A stretch of 64,000 nucleotides of DNA from Rathayibacter sp. VKM Ac-2754 (GTDB lineage Bacteria; Actinomycetota; Actinomycetes; Actinomycetales; Microbacteriaceae). Shown in pieces: positions 1 to 7,360 of this stretch. The notes beneath the pieces were generated by a model. It did no database searches. It was not told where the DNA came from and was given only the letters and a program-made list of their open reading frames with translations. The stretch's first letter is position 1, and the number at the start of each line of letters is the position of its first letter. Location: NCBI RefSeq assembly GCF_009807095.1, contig NZ_WUCC01000006.1, positions 124,001 through 188,000 of the forward strand, read 5' to 3'. The position numbers were made by a program, and so were the translations under genes.

Positions 1-87
1 GGCGACGAACTCGGTCGAGCCGATCCCGAAGCCTCCCATCGCGAGGGCGAGGAGGGCGAGGCGCGTGCGGGCCGGAGAGAGTGTCAC
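1..87 (-). CDS. MFS transporter, N-terminal fragment
   Basis: The first 29 codons of a gene that runs off the left edge. It starts with GTG at 87 and encodes a short polar N-terminus followed by a hydrophobic helix ending in GGFGIGSTEFVA. That motif is typical of the first helix of drug/sugar efflux carriers of the major facilitator DHA1 type (AraJ/YdhP-like), so a proton-coupled exporter in the cytoplasmic membrane is likely. The hexamer TACCCT (positions 94-99, complement) lies 6 nt before the GTG, so the mRNA may be leaderless. The substrate cannot be judged from this fragment. Confidence 0.7.
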   Translation of the reverse strand, partial: MTLSPARTRLALLALAMGGFGIGSTEFVA

Positions 88-152
88 CGGTCAAGGGTAC
101 AGAGAACCGGAGCGGAATCGAAACGATTCGAGAACCGCGCGCCCGGGAGGGC

Positions 153-455
153 TCACTCGTCGAGCGCGCGTCCGAGCCGCTCGATCTTGGCGTCGATCTC
201 GCCCGAGTAGCCGGGGCGGATGTCGGCCTTGAGCACCAGCGAGACTCGCGTCCCGAAGGCGCCCACCGCCTCCGTCGCCCGCTTGACGACGTCGAAGACC
301 TCGTCCCACTCCCCCTCGATCTCGGTGAACATCGAGGTCGTGCGGTTCGGCAGGCCGGACTCGCGGACGATGCGGACGGCGGCCGCGACGGCGTCGTGCA
401 CGGAGGCGTCGGGGCCCTCGCCGCCGGACGGTGCGACCGAGAATGCGACGAGCAT
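153..455 (-). CDS. MTH1187-family thiamine-binding protein
   Basis: A 100-residue protein starting MLVAFSVAPSG, with the features of the small thiamine-binding (DUF77/YkoF-like) family: a beta strand ending in AFSVAP, an ASVHDAVAAAV helix, the segment GLPNRTTSMFTEIEGEW and a C-terminal IDAKIERLGRAL helix. Members are cytosolic oligomers with a ferredoxin-like fold that bind thiamine or related pyrimidines; their physiological role is poorly defined. The length matches the family. The start is the ATG at 455; longer in-frame readings run into the coding DNA of the upstream glycosyltransferase and are rejected. It lies 44 nt downstream of that gene and probably shares its transcript. Confidence 0.8.
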   Translation of the reverse strand: MLVAFSVAPSGGEGPDASVHDAVAAAVRIVRESGLPNRTTSMFTEIEGEWDEVFDVVKRATEAVGAFGTRVSLVLKADIRPGYSGEIDAKIERLGRALDE

Positions 456-499
456 GAGGGACTCCCTGCCGCGGCCGCGTCTCGACCGCTCCGAGGAGC

Positions 500-1807
500 C
501 TACGAGGCCGTCACGGGCGACGCGCCGATCCGCGCACTCGCGGAGGCGTCGAGACCGTCGGCCTGCACCCGCCCCGCCCGCCACAGCTCGCGGACGAGCC
601 ATCCGAGCAGCACGAGGAGCACGACGTTGCGGGCGGTCAGCACGAGCACCATCCACCAGTGCTCCCAGAGGAGGAAGAGGTAGAGGTACGGATAGACGAG
701 CTGCGTCAGCGCGGCGATCACCAGGGTCAGCTTCGCCGGCGTCGCGAACCATCCGTCCCGGGTCACCACGAGAGCGGCGATGACGGGCGGCGCCAGCCAG
801 ACGATGTACTGGGGCGAGAGCACCTTGTTCGTGTCGATGAAGACGACGACGAAGGTCAGCGCGAGCAGGGGGAACAGGCGGGTCGGCGCGGGGCCGGCGC
901 GCAGGGCGCGCAGTCCCAGCAGCGCGACCCCGAGCATCGTGAGAGCGAGCAGCGGAGTCATCACCGCCGCGGCGATCTCGGTGCCGGGCCCGTGCATCTC
1001 GAACGTGTTGATGTCGGCGGCGTACCAGACGTAGCTGCTGCCGCCGTCGGGGCCGAGCGACGCCGCCCACATCCACGGCGTGCTGACGACGGCCTCGATC
1101 TGGAGCCCCCGGGTGGTCTGGTCGCCGACGAAGCTGAAGACCTGGTCGCCTCCGCCGACGAGGACGACGGCGAGCACGATGACGATCGAGGTCGCGACGG
1201 GAACCAGCACGGTCGTCAGGCGACCTCGGAGCACGAGCACGGCGGCCGCGAGGATCGCCGCCGGCCACACCTTGATCCACGTCGCGATCGTGAGCAGCAG
1301 AGCGGACGCGGCCGGACGGGTGCCGGCCCAGAGCATCCCGGCGATGGCGGGCGGAACGGTGAACGCGTCGATCCGCCCCACCGCGATCGGCCCGAGCAGG
1401 ACGAGGAAGAGGAGCCACCAGCGGGCCGCGGCGAGCCGCACCGGCGCGCCGCCGCGCAGCAGCAGCGCGAAGGCGGCAGCATCGACGACGGCCACGAGCA
1501 GCAGCCACATCAGGTCGTAGCCGGCGGCGCCGAACAGCCAGGAGGCGGCGATGGGCGCCCAGGCGAGGATCGGGTAGACCCAGCCGGTGTCGATGCCGGC
1601 GATGGCGCCGCCGTCGACCGCGGTCTGCATCCACTGCTTGTAGACGATGCTGACGTCGCCCATCGGCAGGCCCGGCGCGAAGAGGGCCAGGAGCGACAGC
1701 AGCACGTGCACCAGGGCGAAGCCGCCCCACAGCACGGAGGCGGAGTCGCGGTTCTCGCGCAGCCACGCGACGGGGCGGCGGGGCGCTCGGGTTCCTGGGG
1801 TCGACAC
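500..1807 (-). CDS. Polytopic GT-C glycosyltransferase (GT87/DUF2029-like)
   Basis: A 435-residue integral membrane protein with roughly ten hydrophobic helices and an acidic residue in the first external loop (PMGDVSIVYKQW, about residues 48-59). This architecture resembles GT-C enzymes of the GT87 group, such as the mycobacterial polyprenol-phosphate-mannose-dependent mannosyltransferases, which add sugars to lipoglycans on the outer face of the membrane. The start is GTG 1807: TACACT (1814-1819, complement) lies 6 nt ahead, which suits a leaderless mRNA. No catalytic site can be proved by eye, so substrate and linkage are unknown. Other polytopic sugar or lipid transferases remain possible. 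Confidence 0.65.
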   Translation of the reverse strand: MSTPGTRAPRRPVAWLRENRDSASVLWGGFALVHVLLSLLALFAPGLPMGDVSIVYKQWMQTAVDGGAIAGIDTGWVYPILAWAPIAASWLFGAAGYDLMWLLLVAVVDAAAFALLLRGGAPVRLAAARWWLLFLVLLGPIAVGRIDAFTVPPAIAGMLWAGTRPAASALLLTIATWIKVWPAAILAAAVLVLRGRLTTVLVPVATSIVIVLAVVLVGGGDQVFSFVGDQTTRGLQIEAVVSTPWMWAASLGPDGGSSYVWYAADINTFEMHGPGTEIAAAVMTPLLALTMLGVALLGLRALRAGPAPTRLFPLLALTFVVVFIDTNKVLSPQYIVWLAPPVIAALVVTRDGWFATPAKLTLVIAALTQLVYPYLYLFLLWEHWWMVLVLTARNVVLLVLLGWLVRELWRAGRVQADGLDASASARIGASPVTAS

Positions 1808-1869
1808 GGCGTCAGTGTAGAGGGGCAGGAAGGCGTGGTCCTGGCAGGAGCCGCGCCTCCCTGAGAGCC

Positions 1870-3408
1870 TCAGTAGCCGGCGAAGGCGTCGGTGCGTACG
1901 CTCTTCGCCCCGGCAGCGCGCAGCGCACCGCGGACGGAGTCGACGAACGACGGCGATCCGGAGACGAGACCGGTGCGCCGCGGGGCGTCCGGGACGGCGT
2001 CGGCGAGCTTCTCGGCGCTCAACCGGCCGGGCACGTGGGTCCAGCCCTCCGGCAGCGACGACGGCGTCTCGCGCGACACGAGGACCACGCGGGCGCCCGA
2101 CTCCCGGAGCAGCTCGCGGTACGCGACGTCCTCGATCCGCGCGGCCGCGTAGACGACGACCACGTCCCGCTCCTGGCCGTCGGCGATCGCTCGCAGCTGG
2201 CTCGCGAACGGCGTGATGCCGATGCCGCCCGCGACGAGGAGCAGCGGAGTCGAGGGGTCGGCCGGGAGCACGAAGTCGCCGCCGACACTCGTGGCGCGCA
2301 CCGAGGCGCCGGGCTCGAGGCCGGCGAGAGCCCGCTTGAAGCTGCTCGGCTTCTCAGGGCTCCGGGTCGCGATCGCGATCTCGCCGTCGGCGGGAGCGGA
2401 GGCGATCGAGAACGTCCGGCGGCTCCCGCGGCTGTCGGCACGGTGCGGCAGGTCGAGCTCGAGCCACTGGCCCGCCTCGAACGGAACGGGGACCCGGGGA
2501 CGGAAGCGGTACTCCGTGATGCCGGGGGCGATCTCGCTCGAGGAGCGCAGCTCGAGCGAGAGCCGCCTCCGCTGCCGGTACGCGAAGGCGAAGGCGATCG
2601 CGTTGCCGACCACGAGACCCAGCTCGGGGCTCGAGTAGAGCAGCCCGAGGTGGAAGGGGACGCTGGTGAGCAGCGCCGCGACCACCGCGACCACGATCTG
2701 CTGCGAGCGGCGGGGAGCGAGCGTCAGCGGCTCGGTGAGCATGAAGGCGCCGGCGAACACGAACGGGTAGGCCGTCAGCACCGACATCAGGGCGGCGCCG
2801 GCGTCCTGGCCGTTGACGAGCACCGACTGCCCGACCGAGACTGCGGAGGCGACCAGGACGAAGACGAGGAAGATCGACCACCGCCGCACCCGCGCCACGA
2901 TCAGCAGGGACGCGACGAGCACCCACGGCCAGAGCGCGCCGGTCGGCAGCACCCAGGCGGCCGCGGTGAGCGAGCCGTCGAGGGCCGTCCCCTCGAGCAG
3001 GCCCTGGGCGAGCGCGATCAGCAGGACGGCGACCGCGGCCGGGTTGAAGAGGTGGCGGCCGCGCCACGCGAGCACGTACTTGGACGCCGCGGCCACCGCC
3101 CCCACCAGCGCGACCACGAGCAGCGCGCGCGGTTCGGCCGACGGGAAGAGGAGGAACGCGATGAGGAGCCCGGTGACCAGCGAGGACTCGAGGTGCGCGG
3201 GCGAGCGCACCGCCGTCGCGATGAGCCAGGTGACCCCGGTGGTCGACACGACGGCGACCACCGCCGTCGCGAGGATCTCGAGCGGGGTGAAGAAGATCAG
3301 CCCGGCAGCGGAGTAGCCGAGGGCGATCAGGAGGAGCGCGGCGAGCGTCATCCAGACCAGGCGGTACATGGTGATGCGGCCGAGGGCGCGATCGAGGGTG
3401 CCGATCAT
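1870..3408 (-). CDS. NqrB/RnfD-like membrane domain fused to FAD/NAD(P)H reductase
   Basis: A 512-residue fusion. Residues 15-280 form about ten membrane helices with two NqrB/RnfD-like stretches, SKYVLAWRGRHLFNPAAVAV (109-128) and MLTEPLTLAPR (223-233). Residues 285-512 form a ferredoxin-NADP reductase-type module with the FAD motif RTFS (331-334) and the nucleotide motif AGGIGITPF (393-401). The inferred role is to take electrons from cytosolic NAD(P)H through FAD into a membrane flavin and on to the flavinylated lipoprotein encoded upstream. Its ATG overlaps the apbE stop by four bases (ATGA), so translation is probably coupled. It is the last gene of a three-gene operon. Actinobacteria are known to carry such fusions; the terminal acceptor is not known here. 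Confidence 0.85.
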   Translation of the reverse strand: MIGTLDRALGRITMYRLVWMTLAALLLIALGYSAAGLIFFTPLEILATAVVAVVSTTGVTWLIATAVRSPAHLESSLVTGLLIAFLLFPSAEPRALLVVALVGAVAAASKYVLAWRGRHLFNPAAVAVLLIALAQGLLEGTALDGSLTAAAWVLPTGALWPWVLVASLLIVARVRRWSIFLVFVLVASAVSVGQSVLVNGQDAGAALMSVLTAYPFVFAGAFMLTEPLTLAPRRSQQIVVAVVAALLTSVPFHLGLLYSSPELGLVVGNAIAFAFAYRQRRRLSLELRSSSEIAPGITEYRFRPRVPVPFEAGQWLELDLPHRADSRGSRRTFSIASAPADGEIAIATRSPEKPSSFKRALAGLEPGASVRATSVGGDFVLPADPSTPLLLVAGGIGITPFASQLRAIADGQERDVVVVYAAARIEDVAYRELLRESGARVVLVSRETPSSLPEGWTHVPGRLSAEKLADAVPDAPRRTGLVSGSPSFVDSVRGALRAAGAKSVRTDAFAGY

Positions 3409-4283
3409 CGGAAGACCTCTCCGGGGAAGCGGGGCGAGTAGTGGAGGGTGCCGTCGCTCAGGACGCGGACGAACTCGAAGTCGAAGCGCTCGGCGAGAGT
3501 CTCGGGCGGGCAGACGAAGAGGGCGGTGGCCAGGCCGTCGGCGAGCAGCGCGGTGTCGGCGACGACCCACGTCGCCACGACGGTGTCGACCGGTCGCCCG
3601 GTGCGGCCGTCGAGCACGTGGTGCAGGCCCTCGCCCCAGACGCGGCGGTTGCTGGCGGAGGCGCACAGTGCGCGCTCGGCCGGCTCCGCCACTCCGATCG
3701 CCCGGGCGGGGTCGTACGGGTGCTCGAGACCGATGCGGAGCGCACCGGCGCCGCGGGCCCGCAGGTCGCCGCTCGCGTCGACGACGGCCCGGTCGACTCC
3801 GGCCGATTCGAGCTCGGCGAGCACGAGATCGACGAGCTGGCCCTTGCCGGCCGCTCCCACGTCGAGGACGACGCCGGTCGTGGTCCGCACGCCGACGCCG
3901 CCCGCGACCCGCGCCTCGCCCCACGAGGGGGCGGGCTCGGCCGGTCCGCGCGAGACGAGCGAGTAGACGGAGTCGTAGCCGAGCTGCTCGAGGGCGTCAC
4001 CGACGAACGGCGTGACGGCCCCTCCGCTCAGCGCGAAGAGCTCGTCGTACAGGCCGAAGAGCGCCTCGGCCTCGGCCGGGAAGAGGTGCTCGCCCGGTCG
4101 TGCGCGCAGGGCGGAGGCCGCCGAGTCGTCGCGGAAGCGCGACCAGGTGCGGTCGTACGCCTCGATCCGGGCGGCGACCCGGGCGCGGGCGGGCTCGTCG
4201 AGCGGCGCATCGGTGTCGATCTGCCACGAGGTGCCGATCGCGTCGAAGCGCCACTCGTGCGCGAGAGCGTCAGGCCGCGGCAT
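3405..4283 (-). CDS. apbE: FAD:protein FMN transferase (ApbE)
   Basis: A 292-residue flavin transferase that moves FMN from FAD onto a Ser/Thr of an FMN-binding protein, dependent on Mg2+. Family motifs are present in order: LDVGAAGKGQLVD (140-152, matching the canonical LDLGGIAKGYAVD), DASGDLRARG (169-178), HHVLDGRTGRPVD (221-233) and DTALLADGLATALFV (243-257). No N-terminal signal peptide or lipobox is evident, which differs from many ApbE proteins and leaves the side of action open. It overlaps the upstream lipoprotein gene by 14 bp and the downstream reductase gene by 4 bp. The obvious substrate is the FMN-binding lipoprotein, and possibly the membrane domain of the reductase. Confidence 0.9.
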   Translation of the reverse strand: MPRPDALAHEWRFDAIGTSWQIDTDAPLDEPARARVAARIEAYDRTWSRFRDDSAASALRARPGEHLFPAEAEALFGLYDELFALSGGAVTPFVGDALEQLGYDSVYSLVSRGPAEPAPSWGEARVAGGVGVRTTTGVVLDVGAAGKGQLVDLVLAELESAGVDRAVVDASGDLRARGAGALRIGLEHPYDPARAIGVAEPAERALCASASNRRVWGEGLHHVLDGRTGRPVDTVVATWVVADTALLADGLATALFVCPPETLAERFDFEFVRVLSDGTLHYSPRFPGEVFR

Positions 4284-4767
4284 CGGCCTTGATCGTCTCG
4301 ACGGCCTCGTTGAAGCCGCCGGAGGTGAGGGAGGATCCCGACACCTTCGTCACGTCCAGCTCGTCGAGGGACTTGCCCACGACCTCGCCCGAGATGCCGC
4401 TGGCGAAGCGCTCCTGGTACTGCTCGCCGGTCGGGTTCTCGGACTCGGGGGTGACGGTCACGGCGGTGACGACGCCGCCCTCGAGGGTGATCGAGACGCC
4501 GACCGACTCGTTTCCGCCGGGCGAGGTGTAAGAGCCCTCGGCGTCGTAGGTGCCGTCGGCGTAGGCGCTGTCGCCCGTCGCCGCGGCGGTGGAATCGTCG
4601 GTCGCCGCAGCGGTCGACTCGGTCGTGGCGGCGGGGGTGGTGGTCTCCTCCGCGGTGTCGGTGCCGGCGGTGGCGGTGCTCGAGCAGGCGGCGAGCGCGG
4701 CGAGAGTGCCGGCTCCGGCCAGGAGGGTGAGGGCGTAGCGGGCGGGGGTCGTGGTCTTCGCGGTCAT
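4270..4767 (-). CDS. FMN-binding domain lipoprotein (flavinylation target)
   Basis: A 165-residue secreted lipoprotein. A signal peptide ends in the lipobox LAAC, with Cys28 as the lipidated residue. Residues 30-68 are a Thr/Ala-rich linker and 69-162 form an FMN-binding domain of the RnfG/NqrC C-terminal type. The acceptor motif is SGSSLTS (143-149). By comparison with the known SGAT consensus the flavin-bearing residue would be Ser146, where most family members have Thr. The start ATG is preceded by AGGAG. It is the first gene of the operon with apbE and the NqrB-reductase fusion, and probably carries electrons on the outer face of the membrane to an unknown acceptor. Confidence 0.85.
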   Translation of the reverse strand: MTAKTTTPARYALTLLAGAGTLAALAACSSTATAGTDTAEETTTPAATTESTAAATDDSTAAATGDSAYADGTYDAEGSYTSPGGNESVGVSITLEGGVVTAVTVTPESENPTGEQYQERFASGISGEVVGKSLDELDVTKVSGSSLTSGGFNEAVETIKADAAA

Positions 4768-4812
4768 GTCTGTTCTCCTGGGGTGAGGGGGCGGACGCGC
4801 CTGTCGATGGCG

Positions 4813-4866
4813 ACGCTACGGAGGGGAGCTTCGAGATTCCGATGAGGCGGCAGTGCGGTTCCGATG
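4813..4866 (-). promoter_or_regulatory. Possible promoter with two TTCCGATG repeats ahead of the flavin operon
   Basis: Reading on the minus strand, TAGCGT (4813-4818) could be a -10 element, with CGGAAT (4836-4841) in the -35 position 17 bp upstream. The octamer TTCCGATG (plus strand) occurs at 4837-4844 and again at 4859-4866, exactly 22 bp or two helical turns apart; the nearer copy overlaps the -35. That is a common layout for an activator or repressor site. It is inferred from position only. The remainder of 4768-4999 shows nothing else recognisable. Confidence 0.35.
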
Positions 4867-4999
4867 GGGGCGGAGTCGCACGGAGCCTCTTCTCCCTCTG
4901 ACAACGGGGGCGTCTCGAGAACGGTTCAGTGCCTGTCCGTGTTCTCAGCTCATCCGAGGGCGACGCTCGTCCGGGGCCGCGCCCGTCCGCGGTCGGTCA

Positions 5000-5845
5000 T
5001 CAGCCCAGGAGGCGGGCGACGACGCCCGGGAGGTGCTCCGCGATGTCGAGGGCGGCGATCGGGCCGCCGCGCGAGGCCGACGCTCCCGCCTCGGCGTGCA
5101 GCACGGCCGAGGCGGCGGCGACCCCGGCGAGATCGTCGTCGGCCAGGGTGCGCCCGTCGCGCTCGGCGTCGGCCGCGCGTCCCGCGAGCAGGGCGCCCAG
5201 CACTCCCCCGAGCACGTCGCCGCTGCCCGCGGTGGCGAGCCACGGAGTGGATCCGCTCACCGCGTGCGCCGCGGCCCCGGCGACGACGTGGGTCGTCGAG
5301 CCCTTGAGGAGCACGCAGGCGCCGAACCGCTCGGCCGCGCGCCTCGCCCAGCCGGCCGCGTCGGCCGTGACCGCGCGCCGGTCGACGTCGACCCCGTCCC
5401 GCGCCAGCATGCCGCTGAGCTCGCCGGCGTGCGGAGTCACGATCACGGGCCCGGTCGCCTCGCCGACCAGATCGAGGGCGCCGGCGTCGAGCACCACCGG
5501 CACCCCCGACCGCAGCCGCTCGAGCAGCGCACCGCGCTCGTCCTCCGAGCGGTCGGCCGCATCGGTGCCCGACCCGATCAGCCACGCCTGCACCCGCCCC
5601 GCCGACGTGACGACCTCGGGTCTCCGCGCGAGCACGAGCCCCGTCGGCCGCTCGTCACCGAGGTACCGCACCATCCCGACCCCCGTGCGGACCGCCGCCT
5701 CCACCCCGAGCACCGCCGCCCCCGGATACCGCTCCGACCCGGTCGTGACCCCGAGCACCCCCCGGCTGTACTTGTCGTCGTCCGCCGTCGGCGCGCGCAG
5801 CACCGCCGCCGCCTCCCCCACCCCGAACCGCTCGAACCCGCTCAT
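5000..5845 (-). CDS. nnrD: ADP-dependent NAD(P)H-hydrate dehydratase
   Basis: A 281-residue ribokinase-fold enzyme that repairs damaged NAD(P)H hydrates using ADP. Supporting motifs are DKYSRGVLGVTTGSERYPGA near the N-terminus, VVLDAGAL, TPHAGELSGML, VLLKGSTT and the nucleotide/catalytic loop TAGSGDVLGGVLGALLAG towards the C-terminus. The partner NAD(P)HX epimerase domain, often fused in bacteria to give about 500 residues, is absent here, so this is the stand-alone dehydratase form. It appears to be transcribed alone; a palindromic repeat element lies about 80 bp upstream. Confidence 0.92.
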   Translation of the reverse strand: MSGFERFGVGEAAAVLRAPTADDDKYSRGVLGVTTGSERYPGAAVLGVEAAVRTGVGMVRYLGDERPTGLVLARRPEVVTSAGRVQAWLIGSGTDAADRSEDERGALLERLRSGVPVVLDAGALDLVGEATGPVIVTPHAGELSGMLARDGVDVDRRAVTADAAGWARRAAERFGACVLLKGSTTHVVAGAAAHAVSGSTPWLATAGSGDVLGGVLGALLAGRAADAERDGRTLADDDLAGVAAASAVLHAEAGASASRGGPIAALDIAEHLPGVVARLLG

Positions 5846-5924
5846 CCCGCCAGCCTAGGTCCGCCCCTCCGCTCGCCACCGCTCGCCGCTCGAGCCCGCC
5901 CCCGCGGTTCTCTCCCCTCCTCCC

Positions 5925-6047
5925 GCTGATCGAGTAGCCCGCGCAGCGGGCGTATCGAGATCCACGTCCGTCAGTAGGGCAGGGCTGAAGACTGTTCTGC
6001 TGACGCTGGTGGGTCTCGATACGCCCCTGCGGGGCTACTCGACCAGC
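5925..6047. repeat. Interspersed palindrome, family A, copy 1
   Basis: Two inverted half-units of about 40 nt (5925-5965 and 6009-6047) share the frame TCGAGTA-hairpin-CGTATCGAGA. The left inner hairpin is GCCCGC-GCA-GCGGGC; the right one is GCCCC-TGC-GGGGC. Related pairs lie at 25219-25350 and 42463-42615. A decayed further half-unit is visible at about 6055-6092. This element fills most of the 468-bp gap between nnrD and the CNNM gene; 6093-6211 shows no further recognisable feature. It looks like a REP/BIME-type element. Confidence 0.85.
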
Positions 6048-6211
6048 AGGGAGAGACGCCCCCGCGGGGCTGCGGGCTCGACCAGCATGGGGAGGGCGAC
6101 CGGCGGCGCCGCCTTCCCCCTCACCCCTGAGACGAGGAACGGCTCCGCCGCTGGACGAACCTCCGCTGGGCGCGCGCAGCGCCGCCCGCTCCCCCTCTTC
6201 CTTCGGAGGTG

Positions 6212-6315
6212 GACGCGGGCCGCGGAGGGGTCAGCTGCAAGGCGGAGGAGGGAGCGATACCGGCGGTACCGCGACCGACGGCAACGCCGCAGATGACCCC
6301 TCCGCGGCCCGCGTC
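6212..6315 (-). terminator. Large inverted repeat at the end of the CNNM gene
   Basis: Positions 6212-6233 and 6294-6315 are perfect inverted repeats of 22 nt, separated by 60 nt. The right arm overlaps the stop codon of the CNNM-family gene ending at 6314. In RNA this forms a long GC-rich hairpin directly after that gene. There is no T-tract, so factor-independent termination is uncertain; it may instead protect the 3' end of the mRNA. Confidence 0.55.
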
Positions 6316-7360
6316 AGCGGCGGGTGGCGTCGTCCACTTCGCCGACGAGCTCCTCGATGATGTCCTCCAGGAACAGCACTCCCGTGGCCTGGCCCTTCTC
6401 GTCGAAGGCGCGGGCGAGGTGGGCGCCGGTGCGGCGCATGATCGCGAGGGCGTCCTCGAGGTCGGTGGCCTCGAAGATCGAGGCGAGCTGGCGGATCCGC
6501 TTGGTGGGGATCGGGAGGCGGAACTTGGGTCCCTCCGTGTCGCCGTCGAGGTCGAGGACGTCCTTGAGGTGGATGTACCCCTCGGGCAGCCCGTCCTCGC
6601 CGAGGACGACGTAGCGCGAGAAGCCGTGCTTGGCGACGGCGCGCTCGACGTCGGCGGGGCTGGCTCCTGCGGGGAGGCTGACGATGCCGTCGAGCGGCAG
6701 GGCCACGTCGTGCACCTTCTTCTCGGTGAACTCGAACGCGGCGAGGAGCGTGCCGGTCGAGTCGCGGAGGGTCCCCTCGCGGGTCGACTGGTCGACGATC
6801 GTCTGCACCTCCTCCAGCGTGAAGGTGCTGTTCGCCTCGTCCTTCGGCTCGACGCGGAAGAGCCGCAGCACGCCGTTCGAGATCGCGTTCAGCGCGACGA
6901 TGATCGGGCGGAGCACCCGGGCGATGGCGACGAGCGGGGGCGCGAGGAGCAGGACCGCCTTGTCGGGCATCGAGAACGAGATGTTCTTGGGCACCATCTC
7001 GCCGAGGACGACGTGCAGGAACGACACGATCAGCAGCGTGATCACGAAGGCCACGGTCCCCGAGAACTCGTCGGGGATGCCGACGGCGTGCAGCGGCACC
7101 TCGAGGAGGTGGTGGATCGCGGGCTCGCTGACGTTGAGGATCAGCAGGGAGCAGACGGTGATGCCGAGCTGGGTGGTCGCCAGCATCAGGGTGGCGTGCT
7201 CCATCGCGGCGAGGGCGGTGATGGCGCTGCGGCGGCCGCTCTCGGCGAGGGGCTCGATCTGGGAGCGGCGCGCGGAGATGACCGCGAACTCCGCTCCGAC
7301 GAAGAAGGCGTTCGCGGCGAGCAGCACCACGAGCCAGGCGATTCCTGCCCAGTCACTCAT
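6314..7360 (-). CDS. CNNM/hemolysin C-family membrane protein with CBS domains (short form)
   Basis: A 348-residue protein: an N-terminal CNNM (DUF21) transmembrane domain of about four helices (residues 1-180) with the conserved segments NAFFVGAEFAVISARRSQIEPL and LGEMVPKNISFSMP, then a cytosolic CBS pair (about 205-330). It lacks the C-terminal CorC/HlyC transporter-associated domain found in its upstream neighbour. CNNM/CorC proteins are linked to Mg2+ (and Co2+) efflux or homeostasis. Its ATG lies inside the end of the upstream paralogue (8-bp overlap), so the two are co-translated and may form a heteromer. Confidence 0.88.
   Translation of the reverse strand: MSDWAGIAWLVVLLAANAFFVGAEFAVISARRSQIEPLAESGRRSAITALAAMEHATLMLATTQLGITVCSLLILNVSEPAIHHLLEVPLHAVGIPDEFSGTVAFVITLLIVSFLHVVLGEMVPKNISFSMPDKAVLLLAPPLVAIARVLRPIIVALNAISNGVLRLFRVEPKDEANSTFTLEEVQTIVDQSTREGTLRDSTGTLLAAFEFTEKKVHDVALPLDGIVSLPAGASPADVERAVAKHGFSRYVVLGEDGLPEGYIHLKDVLDLDGDTEGPKFRLPIPTKRIRQLASIFEATDLEDALAIMRRTGAHLARAFDEKGQATGVLFLEDIIEELVGEVDDATRR

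Noticed and set aside
153-1766. A 537-codon frame ending in the thiamine-binding protein.
   Set aside because: Residues before MLVAFSV are an Arg/Ala-rich off-frame reading of the glycosyltransferase gene; the family length is about 100 residues.
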